This document shows positions 46,526 through 59,918 of a DNA stretch of 64,000 bases, in pieces (the first letter of the stretch is position 1; each line of letters begins with the position of its first letter). Location of the stretch: positions 1,463,654 to 1,527,653 of the forward strand of contig JAJEKB010021488.1 of the NCBI GenBank assembly GCA_022393335.1, given 5' to 3'. The notes under the pieces are model-generated. The model worked only from the letters and a program-made list of their open reading frames with translations. It did not search any database and was not told the DNA's origin. This DNA is from Macrotrachela quadricornifera (lineage: Eukaryota > Rotifera > Eurotatoria > Philodinida > Philodinidae). Both the position numbers and the translations under genes were made by a program.

Positions 46526-47490
46526 AGAAAGGATATGCCCCGATAAGGCCATATTTTCGCTCACGATCTTTTTGATTTTTAACCATCTGAGAGATGTTAG
46601 GGGCTATCTTGAGTAATTCCTATGACCTTATTTTGCGCCAATTCAAAATAAAGTATAATCCAGTTTTCCTATAAATCACTTACTTACGTATGAAAATATT
46701 GTTCTTTTCCCTCCAAAGTGCGGTTATATGTGCAAAAATAGTTGTTCTATTCATTTTAAATCGATTCAACTATAAAAAACACCGATAAGTGTTGGATATG
46801 TTCCATGCAGTGAGAAATGTCTCACCGAAAGGTATGATTCTCTGCGTTGTACGACTTTTTAGCGTGATAAAGCGATCAGGTGTCAAGAAGCTACATACAC
46901 AGTTTGATGCAGTTTTTTATGCTCTATCCGAATATAGTCTAAAAATCAGAGAAAAAAAAGTATTATGCCATCAAAATCGTGAAATATTGTCAGAAATGGT
47001 GAGCTGCAGTATACAAATAATACAGCCGATTTTGTACTGAAATCAGTTTTTTTTAAAGCTGAATCCATTTGAAATAAATAAAGCAACTATTTTTGCACAT
47101 ATAACCGGACTTCTGAAGGAAAAGAACAATGTTTTCATATATAAGTAGGTGATGTATAGACAAATGGTATTATAGCCATTATGACAGTAAAATATTATTC
47201 TCATATATAAAACTCAATCTAATTGAAATGTAAATATGATATTCGTAAACAGCGCACGAAACTGCATATAAATGATGTGTTTTTAAGAATATTTGAGAAA
47301 AGAATTTTTTTCGAACCTTGAGGAGTGGGTACCATGGAGAGGTAAAAACTTTACTTTGAATTGGTATAAAATAAAGTCATAGGGAATACTCAGGTTAATC
47401 CTTAACATCTTTCAGATCAATAAAAGCCAAAAAAGTCGTGAGCAAAAAAATGGTCTCATCGAAATACATCCTTTTCTTTGTTTTCTTTTT
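46526..47490. repeat. Nested inverted-repeat element
   Basis: The outer arms (46526-46650 and 47340-47490) mirror each other: CTATGACCTTATTTTGCGCC against TATAAAATAAAGTCATAG, and TTTCGCTCACGATC against GTCGTGAGCAAA. Inside them a second pair, 46677-46745 and 47082-47151, pairs as CACTTTGG/GCGGTTATATGTGCAAAAAT against ATTTTTGCACATATAACCGG. This looks like one MITE inside another, or a multi-layer foldback. Confidence 0.65.
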
Positions 47491-48169
47491 GTAAGATTTG
47501 AACGTATCTCACGTAATGGCGCATCATAGTCTTCAGTGTGTGAAATTTTCCGTCATTATCCTCATCAAGAGATACATCATATGCATCTTTCTCGTATGTT
47601 TGTCTTTTCTCCCTCATCCTCATCGATAAAGATGTTCTGTGTCTTAAACCAATTTTTCATATAGGATACGAAAATGGTTTCTGAAAAATTATATAGGGAA
47701 TCATATGTCCAACAAAGTTTTAACATATTTATATTTTCTCAGGAAAATCTTATTGTATGAAATGATATTAAAAAATATTCATCATTTTTTATATTGTAAT
47801 AAAGTTAAATGGTATTCATCAAGAAGTTATTGATATACTTTATCTTCTAAAATATTCCCGCTTAATTTTGTGTACTAAGAACAGAATATGCATATAAAAA
47901 ATGAATTTGAGATCGAATCAGCACTTTAGATTGTTAGCCTGATCTAAATCAATTATATAAATACAAATGTCGTTGTAATTTTCTTCCTGATATAAATAAT
48001 GCAGATGAAATACCTAGTGAAACCTATTGTACTAATATATTAAAACTGAATGCATTTATTATAATATTCTGATTTTGATGAAGTTGTTAGACCGAGACAA
48101 TCACATTGATTTATAGTTTATGTTTCACGATGATAAAATATGGAATAAGTCAAAACAATTTATTGAAGA

Positions 48170-48610
48170 TCTTATTGGTATACGATTTACCAACGACAAA
48201 ATTAACTGTACACTTGATTTTTGATCTAAAATATACAGTTCATAGTTAGAAGAAAGTTTCTTAGATATATATGAAAAAATAGTACAAGTGTAGATGTTTA
48301 TAATCCAAATAAAAATCTAGTTAATGTTCGGTTACTGTATATTTTGTGTTTACTTCCTATTTCGTTGTTCGATGATTTCATTGAAAATGTATGGACTAAC
48401 TAAAAAACAACTACTTCAAACATGTATTAAAAAGACTCAGAAAACATATCAACACTTTGTATCTTTATATTAGTTTTTTATTTGTATTATAAACATCTAT
48501 ACTTGTACTATTAAATATATACCCAAGAAAATTTCTTTTAACGATAAACTCTATATTTTAGATCAAAAATCAAATGCACAGTTAATTTTGTCGTTGGTAG
48601 AAAGATTATG
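48170..48610. repeat. Inverted repeat, arms about 160 bp
   Basis: ACCAACGACAAAATTAACTG near 48188 is mirrored by CAGTTAATTTTGTCGTTGG near 48580. TAGTACAAGTGTAGATGTTTA and its mirror TAAACATCTATACTTGTACTA pair inside it. Non-coding. Confidence 0.65.
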
Positions 48611-48931
48611 AAAACAAAAAATTTGTTATACGTCCAGGACGAGTATTACGACTGCTGAATCCAATAGTGGTGTGCAATTTATTCAATAAATATTTTCTCG
48701 ATTTGTCTTTATATTTTGTATAATACGGTTGGAGATAAACTGCACATGTGTCGAAAGGTATTATGACCATGTGATCAATAACATGAATTAGTGAATCGTA
48801 ACGAAACGATGCACATAGAAAAAGAATAAGTAGTTGTATAAAAATATGTTATTTGCAATTACAATAAAAAGAAACATTTATTAATCGTTGCAAGTTTCTC
48901 ATTGTCGATTTTTGTATTAAATATTTCTCCA

Positions 48932-51900
48932 ATGGTGAAAAAACCTACACAGAATGATGATGAGAAATCAGCATTGCTTGTAAACAAGTAAAATCTCAAT
49001 ACTTCATTATAAAAAAAAACTATCATTTAATATACCTTAGACAAGAGAAAGCTGATCATGAACAAGAAATCGATGAAAATCTTCCACAAACAATCAATAT
49101 TTGGGAACTGGTGAGCGTCTTTATTTATTATTCAAAAAAGTATCACTTATATTTAGATATTTTTTTTTCACTACCATTTGGCCATGGGTAGGGTGACATT
49201 TTAACTTCACTCTAACAGTTAAAGTAAAACTGCTTGTACCATTGGCAAGAAAACACTAAGTTTAGAAGCTAGGTCCTCGTCCAGTTACCATAGCTACGGC
49301 ATTTGGGTTCTCAATAGCTATTCTATGGAGGTACCTTATGTTTTCGAGAGCTATATAGGAAGGAACTAGACATGAGCAGGGCCTGCTTATTTAGGTCCCA
49401 GTTTAAAACTATTTGGTGCTGGGCATAGTTCCGATTAAAAATAAATTTTGATCCTGGTTCCAGTATTGGATCTCTTTGTCTATCTCTAATGAGATTGATA
49501 ATTTATTTTAAGGTCAATATGTTGTGTTTTCTTTGATTAGTCTGCTTTTGTATTATGGAATTCATTTGATCTTTGTTTTCTTTTACAAAAAATGGACTAT
49601 AAATATTGCTTGACTGTTTTAGGAGAATATTTATAACACATAAGTTCTGAGAATATGACATTTAACACAAGCCTTCTAAGTCTGTAAAAATTATCATTTG
49701 GAATAAAAAAAAGTTGATGTCGATCTCAGTCCTAGATTTGCTAATACTGAGACCATTTTACTCATGTCTAGAAGAAACACTTGGATTCTTATGTCCTGTT
49801 CTATGTTAGTACTCACAGGTTAGCAGAGGGTGAAACAATATTGGGACTTTCACTACCAATATCGTGTTGTATTAGTGATTTTGACAGTTTGCAAAGGAGC
49901 GTCAAAGTTGAAAATTTTGAAAACTAATACTAGATTCAAATTTATCGATCCTGAAAGCCGTTTTTTGAAACTTTATACAGTACCATTATTTTCGGAAGAA
50001 CGTCTTTCTTTGACAAAAAAAAACCAAGAACATAACTTTTGTAAAGATTAAGTTTATGTTCTTACTTTTAATTAAAGAAAGCTTTTTCTCAAAAATAACG
50101 TTTTTTTCCAAAGTTTGGCAACGTCGCGAAGTTTGCACCTATGATGAGTTTTTCAAAATACTCAAGATAAGTTTTCTTTTGCATACTAACAGTATCACCA
50201 GTTCCATTGGAGGTATACCACTGCTGCGTCTCTGTGTTGAACTACGAGTACCCTCATACAATAGCTCTTGAGGACCCAAATTCTCTCTTAAGGATAGCAA
50301 AATAAGAACCTAAATTCTGAAGATAATCATAAGTGTTACAGACTTGACAGACACGATAAAAAAATGTTTGGCCACAGATCGTGACAGATATTCCTAGCAA
50401 CTTCTCCCCCGTCACAGATCGTGACAGACATTCCTAGCAACTTCTCCCCCGTCACAGATTGTGACAGACATTCCTGACAACTTCTCCTCTGTCACAGATC
50501 GTGACAGACATTCCTAGAAACTTCTCTCCCGTCACAGATCGTGACAAACATTCCTAGAAACTTCTCTCCCGTCACAGATCGTGACAAACATTCTTAGAAA
50601 CTTCTCCCCCGTCACAGACCGTGACAGACATAATCATTGAAACATCACAGGCCATGGTAGACATCTTAGCAATGTTTTCCTACATTACAGACCGTGACAT
50701 AAAGCATAGCAACAGACGTAAGCGACAAAACGTTCACGAATGTGTTTGAAAGGACGGGGGCATATAAGATGGAATATCGGCCCATTTTGAAAATTTGCCG
50801 TGATACTTTCCGACACATCATTTTTGAACCCGGTGAAATTGGCATAGTGAGCCAATTTCTGCTTTTATCGCTCCATCCCTCATTTAGCATTATCTTTTCT
50901 CCCTGGATTTACAAATGTTGATAAACAGTTTAGTTAATTTTCTCATTTACCAGAGAAATAGCTCATTCGTGTTTCATATTTTTAATCCTTCATGGATTGT
51001 GCTAAAAGCTTTTTATGTATGAAAAAACGAACAATTTTCCACACAATAAAATTCTTCATTTTTCTGTCATTTCCTATAAAAGTAGTTCTCTTCAAAAATA
51101 TCGATTTTTGGAAAAGATTGAAAATGTTCGAAGTTTAACTAAATAATTTTATATTTATACATTATCTGCAATCAAACAAAACTAAAATAAAAATAGAACG
51201 TCACTTCTTTTTTGAATAACTTCTCTTGAACAGTTTCGTTTTGCTGACTCAACTGACTGGATGTTATTGATATTGGGTGGATGCTGTTGTTTAATCACTG
51301 CTATTTGTATCGTGGGATGTTTGGTTGTATTTGGATTCATTGGAGGAATCTTTGCAGATGCCGGAAGTGATCCTTGCACGCTTAATTCCAAGTATCATTG
51401 TTTATCTGGAATCAACATCAGCGTAGCTAACCATACTACAATGAGCAGGTGATTTTTTAATACTTCTCATCGTTTTTTTCTTTACTTATGTTTATTTTTT
51501 ATTAAAGACACTGCAATCTAACAATCGAAAATGACGACTCGACAAATTCTATTCGACAAAAACTTATACCCAAAGTCTATCTTGTTCTAGGTTTGCGTTG
51601 TCTTTTATATTCTTTTCGAAAAACCATCGAATTTCAAACAAATCTTAGAAACAAAACCTGACAGTTTTCTAGGGACCTAAAATGAGAAACAAAAGTTTAA
51701 AGCTAGAGAATTTTGATTTTTTATTTTAGAAAATATTTTATAGATGTACCATGATGGCAAAGTTTTGAAATAACCCAACAGAGTAGTTTTCAAGCCTTAT
51801 GAAGGAATTTGATAATAGTGTTACCTGGAAGAGCACACAATTCTGAATACGATGAAAGATTGTCGTAATTTTTGTGATCGCTCTTTAAAAGGTAATCTGC

Positions 51901-54900
51901 TGTTCAGATAACAGCAAAAAAGCCGAAGACGAATTTTAGCGACTCCATCATACTAGATCAGTTAGTTACTAAGCGAAATAAATTTCAAGCTAGACGGATA
52001 CCAAGTCAGTTGGTTATTAGTCCGTTAACTTCGGAGGAATGAATGAATATTGCACGCTTCGTATTATCTAAAATGGTAACGAGTTGCTTGACATTATTGA
52101 AATAAATCAAAAATGTTTCGAATTTAAACTTTTATCCTTGACTGTATAATTTTGTAGAAGAGATATAGGAGTCATAAAGAAAAACACAGTTAAATAATGC
52201 TTCAACTTACCGAAGTTCATTATACAACATTAGAGATTCTATCTCATCTTTCCAAAGAAGAGTTGTTAAATGACCGTGAAAGAAAGATCAATATCCGAAA
52301 CATTATGTTAATATTAGCAAAATTTTTATTGTACATCTTAATTGATATTTACCAACAACAATAGAGTTCTAACTTGACCAATGATAATGAAGTGACAGTA
52401 GACTAACTGATAGTTGGATGGTAGAAACTCAAAACTTCCTGGATAATTCTTTAGAATTTAAACGATACAAAAATAGTAAGAAAAGTACTTTTTTCAAGCA
52501 AAAAAAAAAGTCTTTCATTCAGTAATGTGTAGATGGTATAAAATTATAGAACCAAACACTTAATCATATACGTTCGTCGAAGAACGAATAAATTATACAT
52601 GGATCTATTAGAACTATCTATACAAGGGGGAAAAAGCGGATTTGGGATTTTCAGATTTTTTTGGATTTTCGGATTTTTTCAGATTTTTTCGGATTTTTTT
52701 GGATTTTTAGATTTTGAAAATCCAAAAATCCAGCAGCAACTTCCTCTTGTAAATAATGGAATTTCGAGCTGAAATTTTTGCCATATGTAGGCCTTGTGGT
52801 CCTCAAAATATCCTAAAAGTTTCAGCGCAAACAGATCTTTTCTTCTGAAGATAATCCAATTACAAAAAATACTCACATTTCGCAGCATGATTGAAAAATC
52901 GAGTTTTCTTGAAAATTGATTATCTTGAGAGAGAAACATCTGTTTACGCTGAAAATTTTAGAATATTCTAAGAACCACGCGGTCTACATATGGCAAAAAT
53001 TTCAGCTCGAAATTCCTTCATTTACAAGAGGAAATTGCTGCTGGATTTTTGGATTTTTCTGGATTTTCTGGATTTTTTTGGATTTGAAATCCAAAAAAAT
53101 CCGCTTTTTCCCCCTTGTATCTATAGCATCCCGATGATGATACTTCAAAACATTATTTATAAGTGTTGATCCTAGAGAAAAGAAAATAAAGACATTGAAA
53201 TTTTTTATTGTCAATCTAATTATAAAGCACTTGCATTTCGGAGGATGAAAAATACAGATTGTTGAAGATAATAATAGAAAAATCAATGAGATGATTATAC
53301 TTTTAGTATTTGGTATAATTCAATTGTTTTCTTTGTCAATACAATACATTCTATTCGAAATTACATGTAAACGTCAAGTAAATCGAATTCGTATTCTTCT
53401 ATTTGATTTATTAATTCATCGAGTGAGTAAAAATTCAAAAATAAAATAAACTTTATTTAAATCTATATTAATATATAGGATATTACTTATTTTGATTCAA
53501 TAAAAACCGGTAGTCTAAACAGTTCGATATTCGAGTAAGTGAAAAATAACGATAGAATCTAATATTATTTCTCGTTATTTAAAAAAAAAAAGAAATATCG
53601 CAAAAATTCAAAGTGCAATTGGTTGGGAATTATCTGCAATACTTAATAATTGTTGTGTTGTGTTTGGTGTCATTTTAGCTACATTGATAATTAACTGGCG
53701 TCTTTCATTAATAGTAATTCTTACTACACCAATGATTCTTTTAATTTCCTTCATTTTTGCAAAAGTAATTGAATATTATTTTTAATTCTCACAACTGATT
53801 TCTAACATATATAATAGAAAACTGCACGTGCAGCATTAAATGAACTTAATTCATATAGTAAGGCAAATAATATTGCTGAAGAAGTATTTGGATCATTACG
53901 AACAGTACTCGCTTTAAATGGAACTCAATTTGAAACATATCGATATGATAATCATCTTGATAAAACAATTAAAATAGGAAAAATAAAAGCTTTTACATAT
54001 GGAATTTATAATGGTATTATGTATTTTCTTTTCCATTGTATCTATCCAATAGTCTTTTATTATGGTTCGGTGTTAATGACTATGAAAGATAGTACAGTGA
54101 CGATAACTACTATTCTAGTTGTTATCTTTTGTTTGACTCAAAGTATTTTACATATCTATATGATTGGTCCATTTATTCAAACTTTAGCCGAAGCAACAGG
54201 TGCAGCTGGATCTGTATGGCAATTAATCGATGAAGTTTGTTTAATTAATGATGTATATTTCTTTTTTGTTTCTTGAAATTAGTCTTTACTTGTTATAGTC
54301 GATTGAGAATGAACAGATAAAAAAGCAAAATATGAAGATGAATTTGGATAAAGAAATACCGGTAATAAATAGTGGAGAAATTGTGTTTGATAATGTATCA
54401 TTTGCTTATCCAACTCGGCCAACAGTCGAAGTTCTTCATGGACTTTCTTTTGTAGCAAAACAAGGAAAAACAACAGCTTTAGTTGGTCCAAGTGGTTCTG
54501 GTATAAGAATATATTTAATGTTTGTTTTTTTTTCCTTAAATATTTTATATTATTAAGGAAAAAGTACATGTGTTCAACTATTACTTCGTTTCTACGATTT
54601 TTCAAATGGAAAAATTCAAATCAACGGTCATGATATCACAGATTTTAATGTTGAACAACTTCGACAAAGTATTGGTGTTGTTAGTCAAGAACCAGTGAGT
54701 TTCTTCTATGTACTTAAATATATATCATATCTTTCTCAGATATTATTTGCAACATCAATTTATGAAAACATTCGTTATGGCCATGAAAATGCAAGCCAAA
54801 ATGATATTGAAGAAGCGGCTCGACAAGCCAATGCTCATCAATTTATAGAAAACTTACCTAATGTAAGTTCAATTATATATTTAATAGAAAATGATTAATA

Positions 54901-57900
54901 ATATTTATTTTTAGAAATATCAAACTTTAGTTGGTGAACGTGGTATTCAATTATCAGGTGGTGAAAAACAAAGAATTGCTTTAGCACGAGCTTTAGTAAG
55001 AAAACCAATTATATTAATTCTTGATGAAGCAACAAGTGCATTAGATTATCGAAATGAAACAATTGTTCAAGAAGCTCTTGATCGAGCATGTCAAGATTAT
55101 ACTACTATTATTATTTCACATCGTCTTTCAACTATTAAAAAAGCTGATTCAATCTATGTATTAAATCATGGAATTTCTATTGAGAATGGAAATCATAGTA
55201 GTTTAATTGAATTAAATGGTGTTTATGCTAAACTTTTTCAATCTCAACAAAATCATTCTCTTTTTTCAAATCAAAATCAACAGATAGATAATGATAATGA
55301 ACAAAATCAGATGGATTATTATCATATAGATCGTATGTTAACATTAATAATAGAAAATTTGATAAAAATTTATTTTAGGTTATCAAGATCAAATATTAAA
55401 TGAAGAAATGAATGAAAAGTCAATGGATACAGAAACACTCGTAAGTTCATATATATATATGTAATAATACGATAGAAGAATGTATTAAATATAGAATAAA
55501 ACTAATCGTCATTCATGGAAATCATTTATTGACATAATGTACTTGAGTAAACCAGAATGGATTTGGATTATTGCTGGTTGTATATCAGGTCTTGGATGTG
55601 GTTTAGTTACACCATTAACCGTTATTTTATTTGGATATACAATTCAAGTTGATTATTTTTTAATTTATTAAAAATAAATTCTAAATATATTATTAAATAG
55701 GTTTTTACAAATTGTTACTTGATATCAGAAAACAAACGTTTAATTCTTTTGTATGTATCTTTTATCATTTTGGGTATAATGATATTTTTTCTTCGTCTTG
55801 GTCAAGTTTGTATAAAAAAATGATAATTATTAATTACTATAATTAATTAATATTCAAAGGGATATTTCTTTATTCGTTCGGGTTCGGCATTGGTTCGTCG
55901 TTTAAGATCAAAAGCATTTGCTGCAATGCTTCGCCAAGAGATAGGTTGGCATGATCAACCTGAAAATCATTCTGGTGCATTATGTGTACGTCTATCGAAT
56001 GATGCAGAAGCTATTCAAAAGGTTTTCTATTTACATTAGGCTTATAAATAATATTTTTGATTGGTCTGTTTTTTTTTTGTTCAAGATGACTGGAGTTCGA
56101 CTTAGTATATTGTTTGAAGCAATTGGTAATTGGGCAATAGGCTTTCTTATTGCAATCATCTTTTCTTGGCAATTAACTTTAATTGTAGCCGGTTATATTA
56201 TATTTCTTTGTCTTCTTTCAATTGTTGATTTCAAATGGAATTGTTATTTATATTTACGTACTGGAGAACTTCTTGAAGAAGCTAGTTCGGTGAGAATTAA
56301 TATCAACTTTACTTTTTTTTAGATCATGTATTTACTGATTTTAGATCACTATTGAAGCATTTCATAATATACGAACTATTAAACAGTTAACACAAGAAAT
56401 TCAATTTGTTAGTCGATTTAAAGAGACACTTGAGAGAATATTTATGTAAATTTATTTTACAAGAAAATAATTCTTTCTATTATTTATTGATTAATCATTT
56501 TTAGAATTGCTCGAATTCATTTGTTAGTTAGTGGAATCATTTTTGCAGTGATTATGGTTAGTATACCATTTATTTTGGTTGTTTTATACATAGTTGCTGT
56601 AAATCTTGTTGAACAAGGAATACTAAAATCATCGAATTTAATTTTGTGAGTGAATTTATTTTATTCATAAAGATTTAATATTTAATGTATCTACTGACTG
56701 TTAAAGAGCAAACAATAAATCATAGATTTTTTTATGATATACCATTATTCTAAAAACTAAAATATTTCTAGTGTCATTTTAAATTTTTGAAGGAATCAAA
56801 AACGATCCGAGCTGGTACAACAACTAGGGTTAAGATGATATGTTTTTTTGTAATAGGATATTCTTGGATGAAATATTTATATGATTGAATTTTTTTTTTT
56901 CATAGTGCATTTGTCTTTTCAACATTTTGCTTTGAAATAGTGGAAATCGTGTTTACCATGTAAGATTCAAATATTTGTGCGTTTTGTTTTGTCCATTGTT
57001 TACTTGAATAGGCGTACAGAATGGGGAGAAAGTATTTATGCGGCTGATGATTTTCTTGAATTATTTGAACGAAAACCTTTGATTGATAATGGAGATATGA
57101 TAAATGGAATAATTCTAAATAATTTTACTGGTCATATACAAATGAAAGATATTCATTTTCGATATCCAGCTCGATCTAATCGAATCATTCTCGATAAATA
57201 TCAATTAATAATTGAATCAGGTTAGAAATATTTAATCATGACTTTTTTTGCTTATCTTATTTTAATATTTTTTTTCAGGACAACAAGTAGCATTTGTCGG
57301 TTAGTTTATTCAATTTTTACTAATAAAAATTATTGATTTTTTTTAAGGACCTAGTGGATGTGGAAAATCAACAATTATACAACTTCTTCAACGATTTTAT
57401 GATGTTAATGAAGGACAAATAGTATGTTCTCAGTTAAATTCTATAATTTTATCGTTTGATGGTATTTTAGTTACTTGATGGACATGATATTCGTTCATTG
57501 AATTTGCATTGGATGCGTTCTCAACTTGGACTTGTCGGACAAGAACCAATTCTTTTTAATATGTCTATCAGAGAAAATATCACTTATGGATTAATAACAT
57601 TTACAGAACAACAAATTATTGAAGCTGCACAAAAAGCAAATATTCATCAATTAATTCAATCTCTTCCAGATGTGCGAAAAAAAAGATGATTAATTTTATT
57701 CATATAAATTCATTTCTCTTTTCTTAAGGGTTACAATACAAATGTTGGTCTATATGGAACTCAATTATCTGGTGGTGAAAAACAACGAATAGCTATCGCA
57801 CGTATACTTATTCGTCAACCAAAAATTCTTCTTTTTGATGAAGCAACAAGTGCACTTGATTCTTACAATGAACAGGTTTCATAATCAAACTTTCTTTTTT

Positions 57901-58155
57901 ACTGTCTATTGAAAATCTAATTAATTTTTTTTCAAGATTGTTCAAAATGCACTCAATCGAGCAAGATTTACTGATGATATGAATAGAAGAACAACAATTA
58001 CTATTGCTCATCGTTTGTCAACAATTCAATCGAATGATTTGATTATTGTTTTCAATGAACAAGGTCAAATTGCTGAACCACCTGGTCGACATGAACAATT
58101 AATGGCTCGATTTGGACCTTATTTTCATATGCAAAATATAAATTCATCAATATAA
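48932..58155 (+). CDS. MDR/P-glycoprotein-type full ABC transporter (ABCB family)
   Basis: This is an ATP-driven membrane exporter with the TMD1-NBD1-TMD2-NBD2 layout, about 1305 aa against 1250-1300 usual. There are 26 exons with consistent phase, starting [16 protein letters not shown]: 48932-48987, 49041-49110, 51234-51448, 51508-51590, 53307-53422, 53479-53534, 53593-53764, 53818-54234, 54299-54500, 54558-54694, 54740-54862, 54915-55332, 55379-55440, 55495-55647, 55701-55805, 55860-56021, 56086-56289, 56345-56445, 56505-56645, 56906-56959, 57012-57220, 57279-57299, 57348-57421, 57471-57671, 57729-57875, 57937-58155. NBD1 has GPSGSGKST (about 457-465), [14 protein letters not shown] (about 562), [10 protein letters not shown] and SHRLST. 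NBD2 has GPSGCGKST (about 1092), [24 protein letters not shown] and AHRLST. Both ATP sites look intact. Most introns are 45-70 bp, but introns 2 and 4 exceed 1.7 kb. Substrate unknown; its place beside NRPS gene 2 makes peptide export or self-protection possible. Confidence 0.93.
50371..50730 (+). repeat. 40-bp tandem repeat with a palindromic core
   Basis: There are seven good units of exactly 40 bp starting at 50371, 50411, 50451, 50491, 50531, 50571 and 50611, then two decayed ones (50651, 50691). Each unit holds GTCACAGATCGTGAC, an inverted pair GTCAC..GTGAC, followed by AGACATTCCTAGCAACTTCTC. It sits in intron 2 of the ABC gene. There are no variable spacers, so it is a minisatellite and not a CRISPR array. 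Confidence 0.85.
52625..53108. repeat. Foldback element with polypyrimidine ends, in ABC gene intron 4
   Basis: The ends AAGGGGGAAAAAGCGGATTT and AAATCCGCTTTTTCCCCCTT are perfect mirrors. Next come runs of GGATTTTT(C/T) and a mirrored inner arm (TTCCTCTTGTAAATAATGGAA against TCCTTCATTTACAAGAGGAA). Centre near 52867. Non-coding. Confidence 0.8.
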
Positions 58156-59424
58156 TAACTAAAAACGCACTCATTAGCTATAATTTATAGTTCAATAAAG
58201 ACAACTGAAATGTCTATATTTGCTTACTATTAAAAACAAATCATACTATGTACACACTGATGAGCGAACGTTCCCATGTAATCAAGTCGTTTAGACCCAA
58301 CTTTTTGACCATATGGAGATCTCGATCAAATATGAAAAATCTGAAAAGGATTCGAATCCTCACTTATGTCTTTATTCTCCATATAAAGTTTTCAAACCAT
58401 TAACGCTTTTCATAAACGTCCGTGGGCAACAGTCTTTCGAGTTTTCAATTTTTCAACTATTACTACATGATCAGAAGATATCTTGAGGGTGAAGGTGCCA
58501 AGAAACCACTACCTGTAGATTGCTGCAACATCCAACAAGCAGCATCCTTAATCTATCATATAGTAAAAGTTGAATAGTTAAACAGTTTAAAACGCGAAAC
58601 GAGTTAACGATTTCTGCGCTACTGAAATCTTTATTATCAGAATTTGGTACAGGAAACAATTTTCTATAAATTTAGACACTTTCAAAACTTTTACACAACT
58701 CTTGATGCACAAATAGAAACAAAACATAGGATGCAATGTCATCGGCTATACAAATTAGAACTAGTCAAGCCATCTTTGTGGCACATAGTATTTATTTAAA
58801 TAGCATATCTAATATAGTTTTTGATGCTCTTTCTAATAGTATACTATACATTGGAATTGACCGAATATTAATAGAAAAAAATCTTCTATTCATAGTCTGT
58901 CAGCCACAAAGACCTGAGATAGTCGAGCTTTTCTCCTACATCAATTAAATGAATAGTAGTTCATCATGTGCGGATAGAGAGCACAGAAAAACAAGTGTCC
59001 AAATAATTTTGTTAGTCACTGTATTTTAAAAGAACTTTGTTATATGTTGTAAAATTGTGTGATATTAGGAAATAAATTATTGAAAGGAAATACAATATCA
59101 TTCTGTACTCTTGAAAAGTATTTTCAAGTAAATATTCAGACTCTTCATGAGAGAATCTGCAAATCTCGATGATTATCATGATGGCTACGCCAATAAATAT
59201 TTTGATGAAACAGATTATTTCACAATCGGTTGTTTTGCAATGATTCATGCACATTCCATAAAAGAAGTTTGTGTCATACAGAACGAAAGAATAATACACA
59301 CACGCGCATACTCTCGCACTTTCTTTTTTTGACGATGTGGACAAGACAAAAGCTTATGTGGTGCATCTCAGTTTAAATATAGAAGCTTTTTTGTTTGTTC
59401 CTGAGAATACTCGATGTGATGTTC
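58156..59424. other. Region between the ABC gene and the GNAT relic
   Basis: 1.3 kb without a credible gene. Positions 58265-58400 carry one arm of the TTACGAGGGAACC-type foldback family (CCCAACTTTTTGACCATATG, AAGGATTCGAATCCT) without a clear second arm. The short frames at 58.7-59.3 kb match nothing I know. Confidence 0.55.
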
Positions 59425-59700
59425 TCATAGGAAGATCTGTTCTCGAGAATGTTGATGCTGTAAACAAACACATCTTTGGATTACCGGATCAACTTCATCA
59501 AAAAATATCAAAATAATCGAATCATGACTGCTAATTATTTTCTTTAAAGCATCGACAGTGGTTCGTTTTCGTTCGTCCAACCTTGTTGTGCCTTCTCACC
59601 ACGATAACTCTCATTAACAAATGTTACCAACGAGTGACAATCTCCTGCATTTGCAAGACGACAAATTAGTGAATTCGAATCCTTGATCTTCTCTATGAGA
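59425..59700 (-). pseudogene. GNAT-family N-acetyltransferase relic, frameshifted
   Basis: The minus strand reads CRLANAGDCHSLVTFVNESY, then RGEKAQQGWTNE. This is the start of a bacterial-type GNAT domain (xxADAxxLxxLVNxAYRGExxxxGWTxE). The frame then shifts near 59565 and continues RTTVDALKKIISSHDSIILI, FFDEVDPVIQRCVCLQ, matching the next GNAT segment, and ends at a stop at 59425-59427. The acetyl-CoA-binding half (Q/RxxGxG/A) is missing. It lies on the same strand as the next two genes. A splice explanation for the shift was not found, so a pseudogene is most likely. Confidence 0.6.
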
Positions 59701-59918
59701 AATAAACGAAAACGCTTTGAATTTGTCGTGTTTGTTTTTGATGACGTCTAGATGCTATACTCTACAGATCATTTACCTGTGGGTCAGTTATCATGAGCGA
59801 CCTTCGTAGCTAAGTATGCCGTCTCTGATGTCTTCACTATCACAGTTCACGACGTTCCTCTCTGCTTTATTTACAACAATTACAAAAACTGTTTTTGTCT
59901 CTCAATGCTGTCAATCAT

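Larger units (their letters stand above)
45253..48931. other. Intergenic region between NRPS gene 2 and the ABC exporter
   Basis: 3.7 kb separate two genes on the same strand. I see no gene. It contains a nested inverted-repeat element (46.5-47.5 kb) and a second inverted repeat (48.17-48.61 kb). It must also hold the 3' end of NRPS gene 2 and the promoter of the ABC gene, but no specific site is convincing. Confidence 0.65.

Noticed and set aside
50371..50730. CRISPR-like array of regular repeats
   Set aside because: The repeats are contiguous 40-bp units with no unique spacers, in an intron of a eukaryotic gene. It is a minisatellite.
59340..59520. Plus-strand frame resembling a retroviral-type aspartic protease end (CDVLIGRSVLEN)
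   Set aside because: The minus strand of the same interval fits a GNAT domain much better and continues into an upstream GNAT segment, so the plus frame is a shadow.
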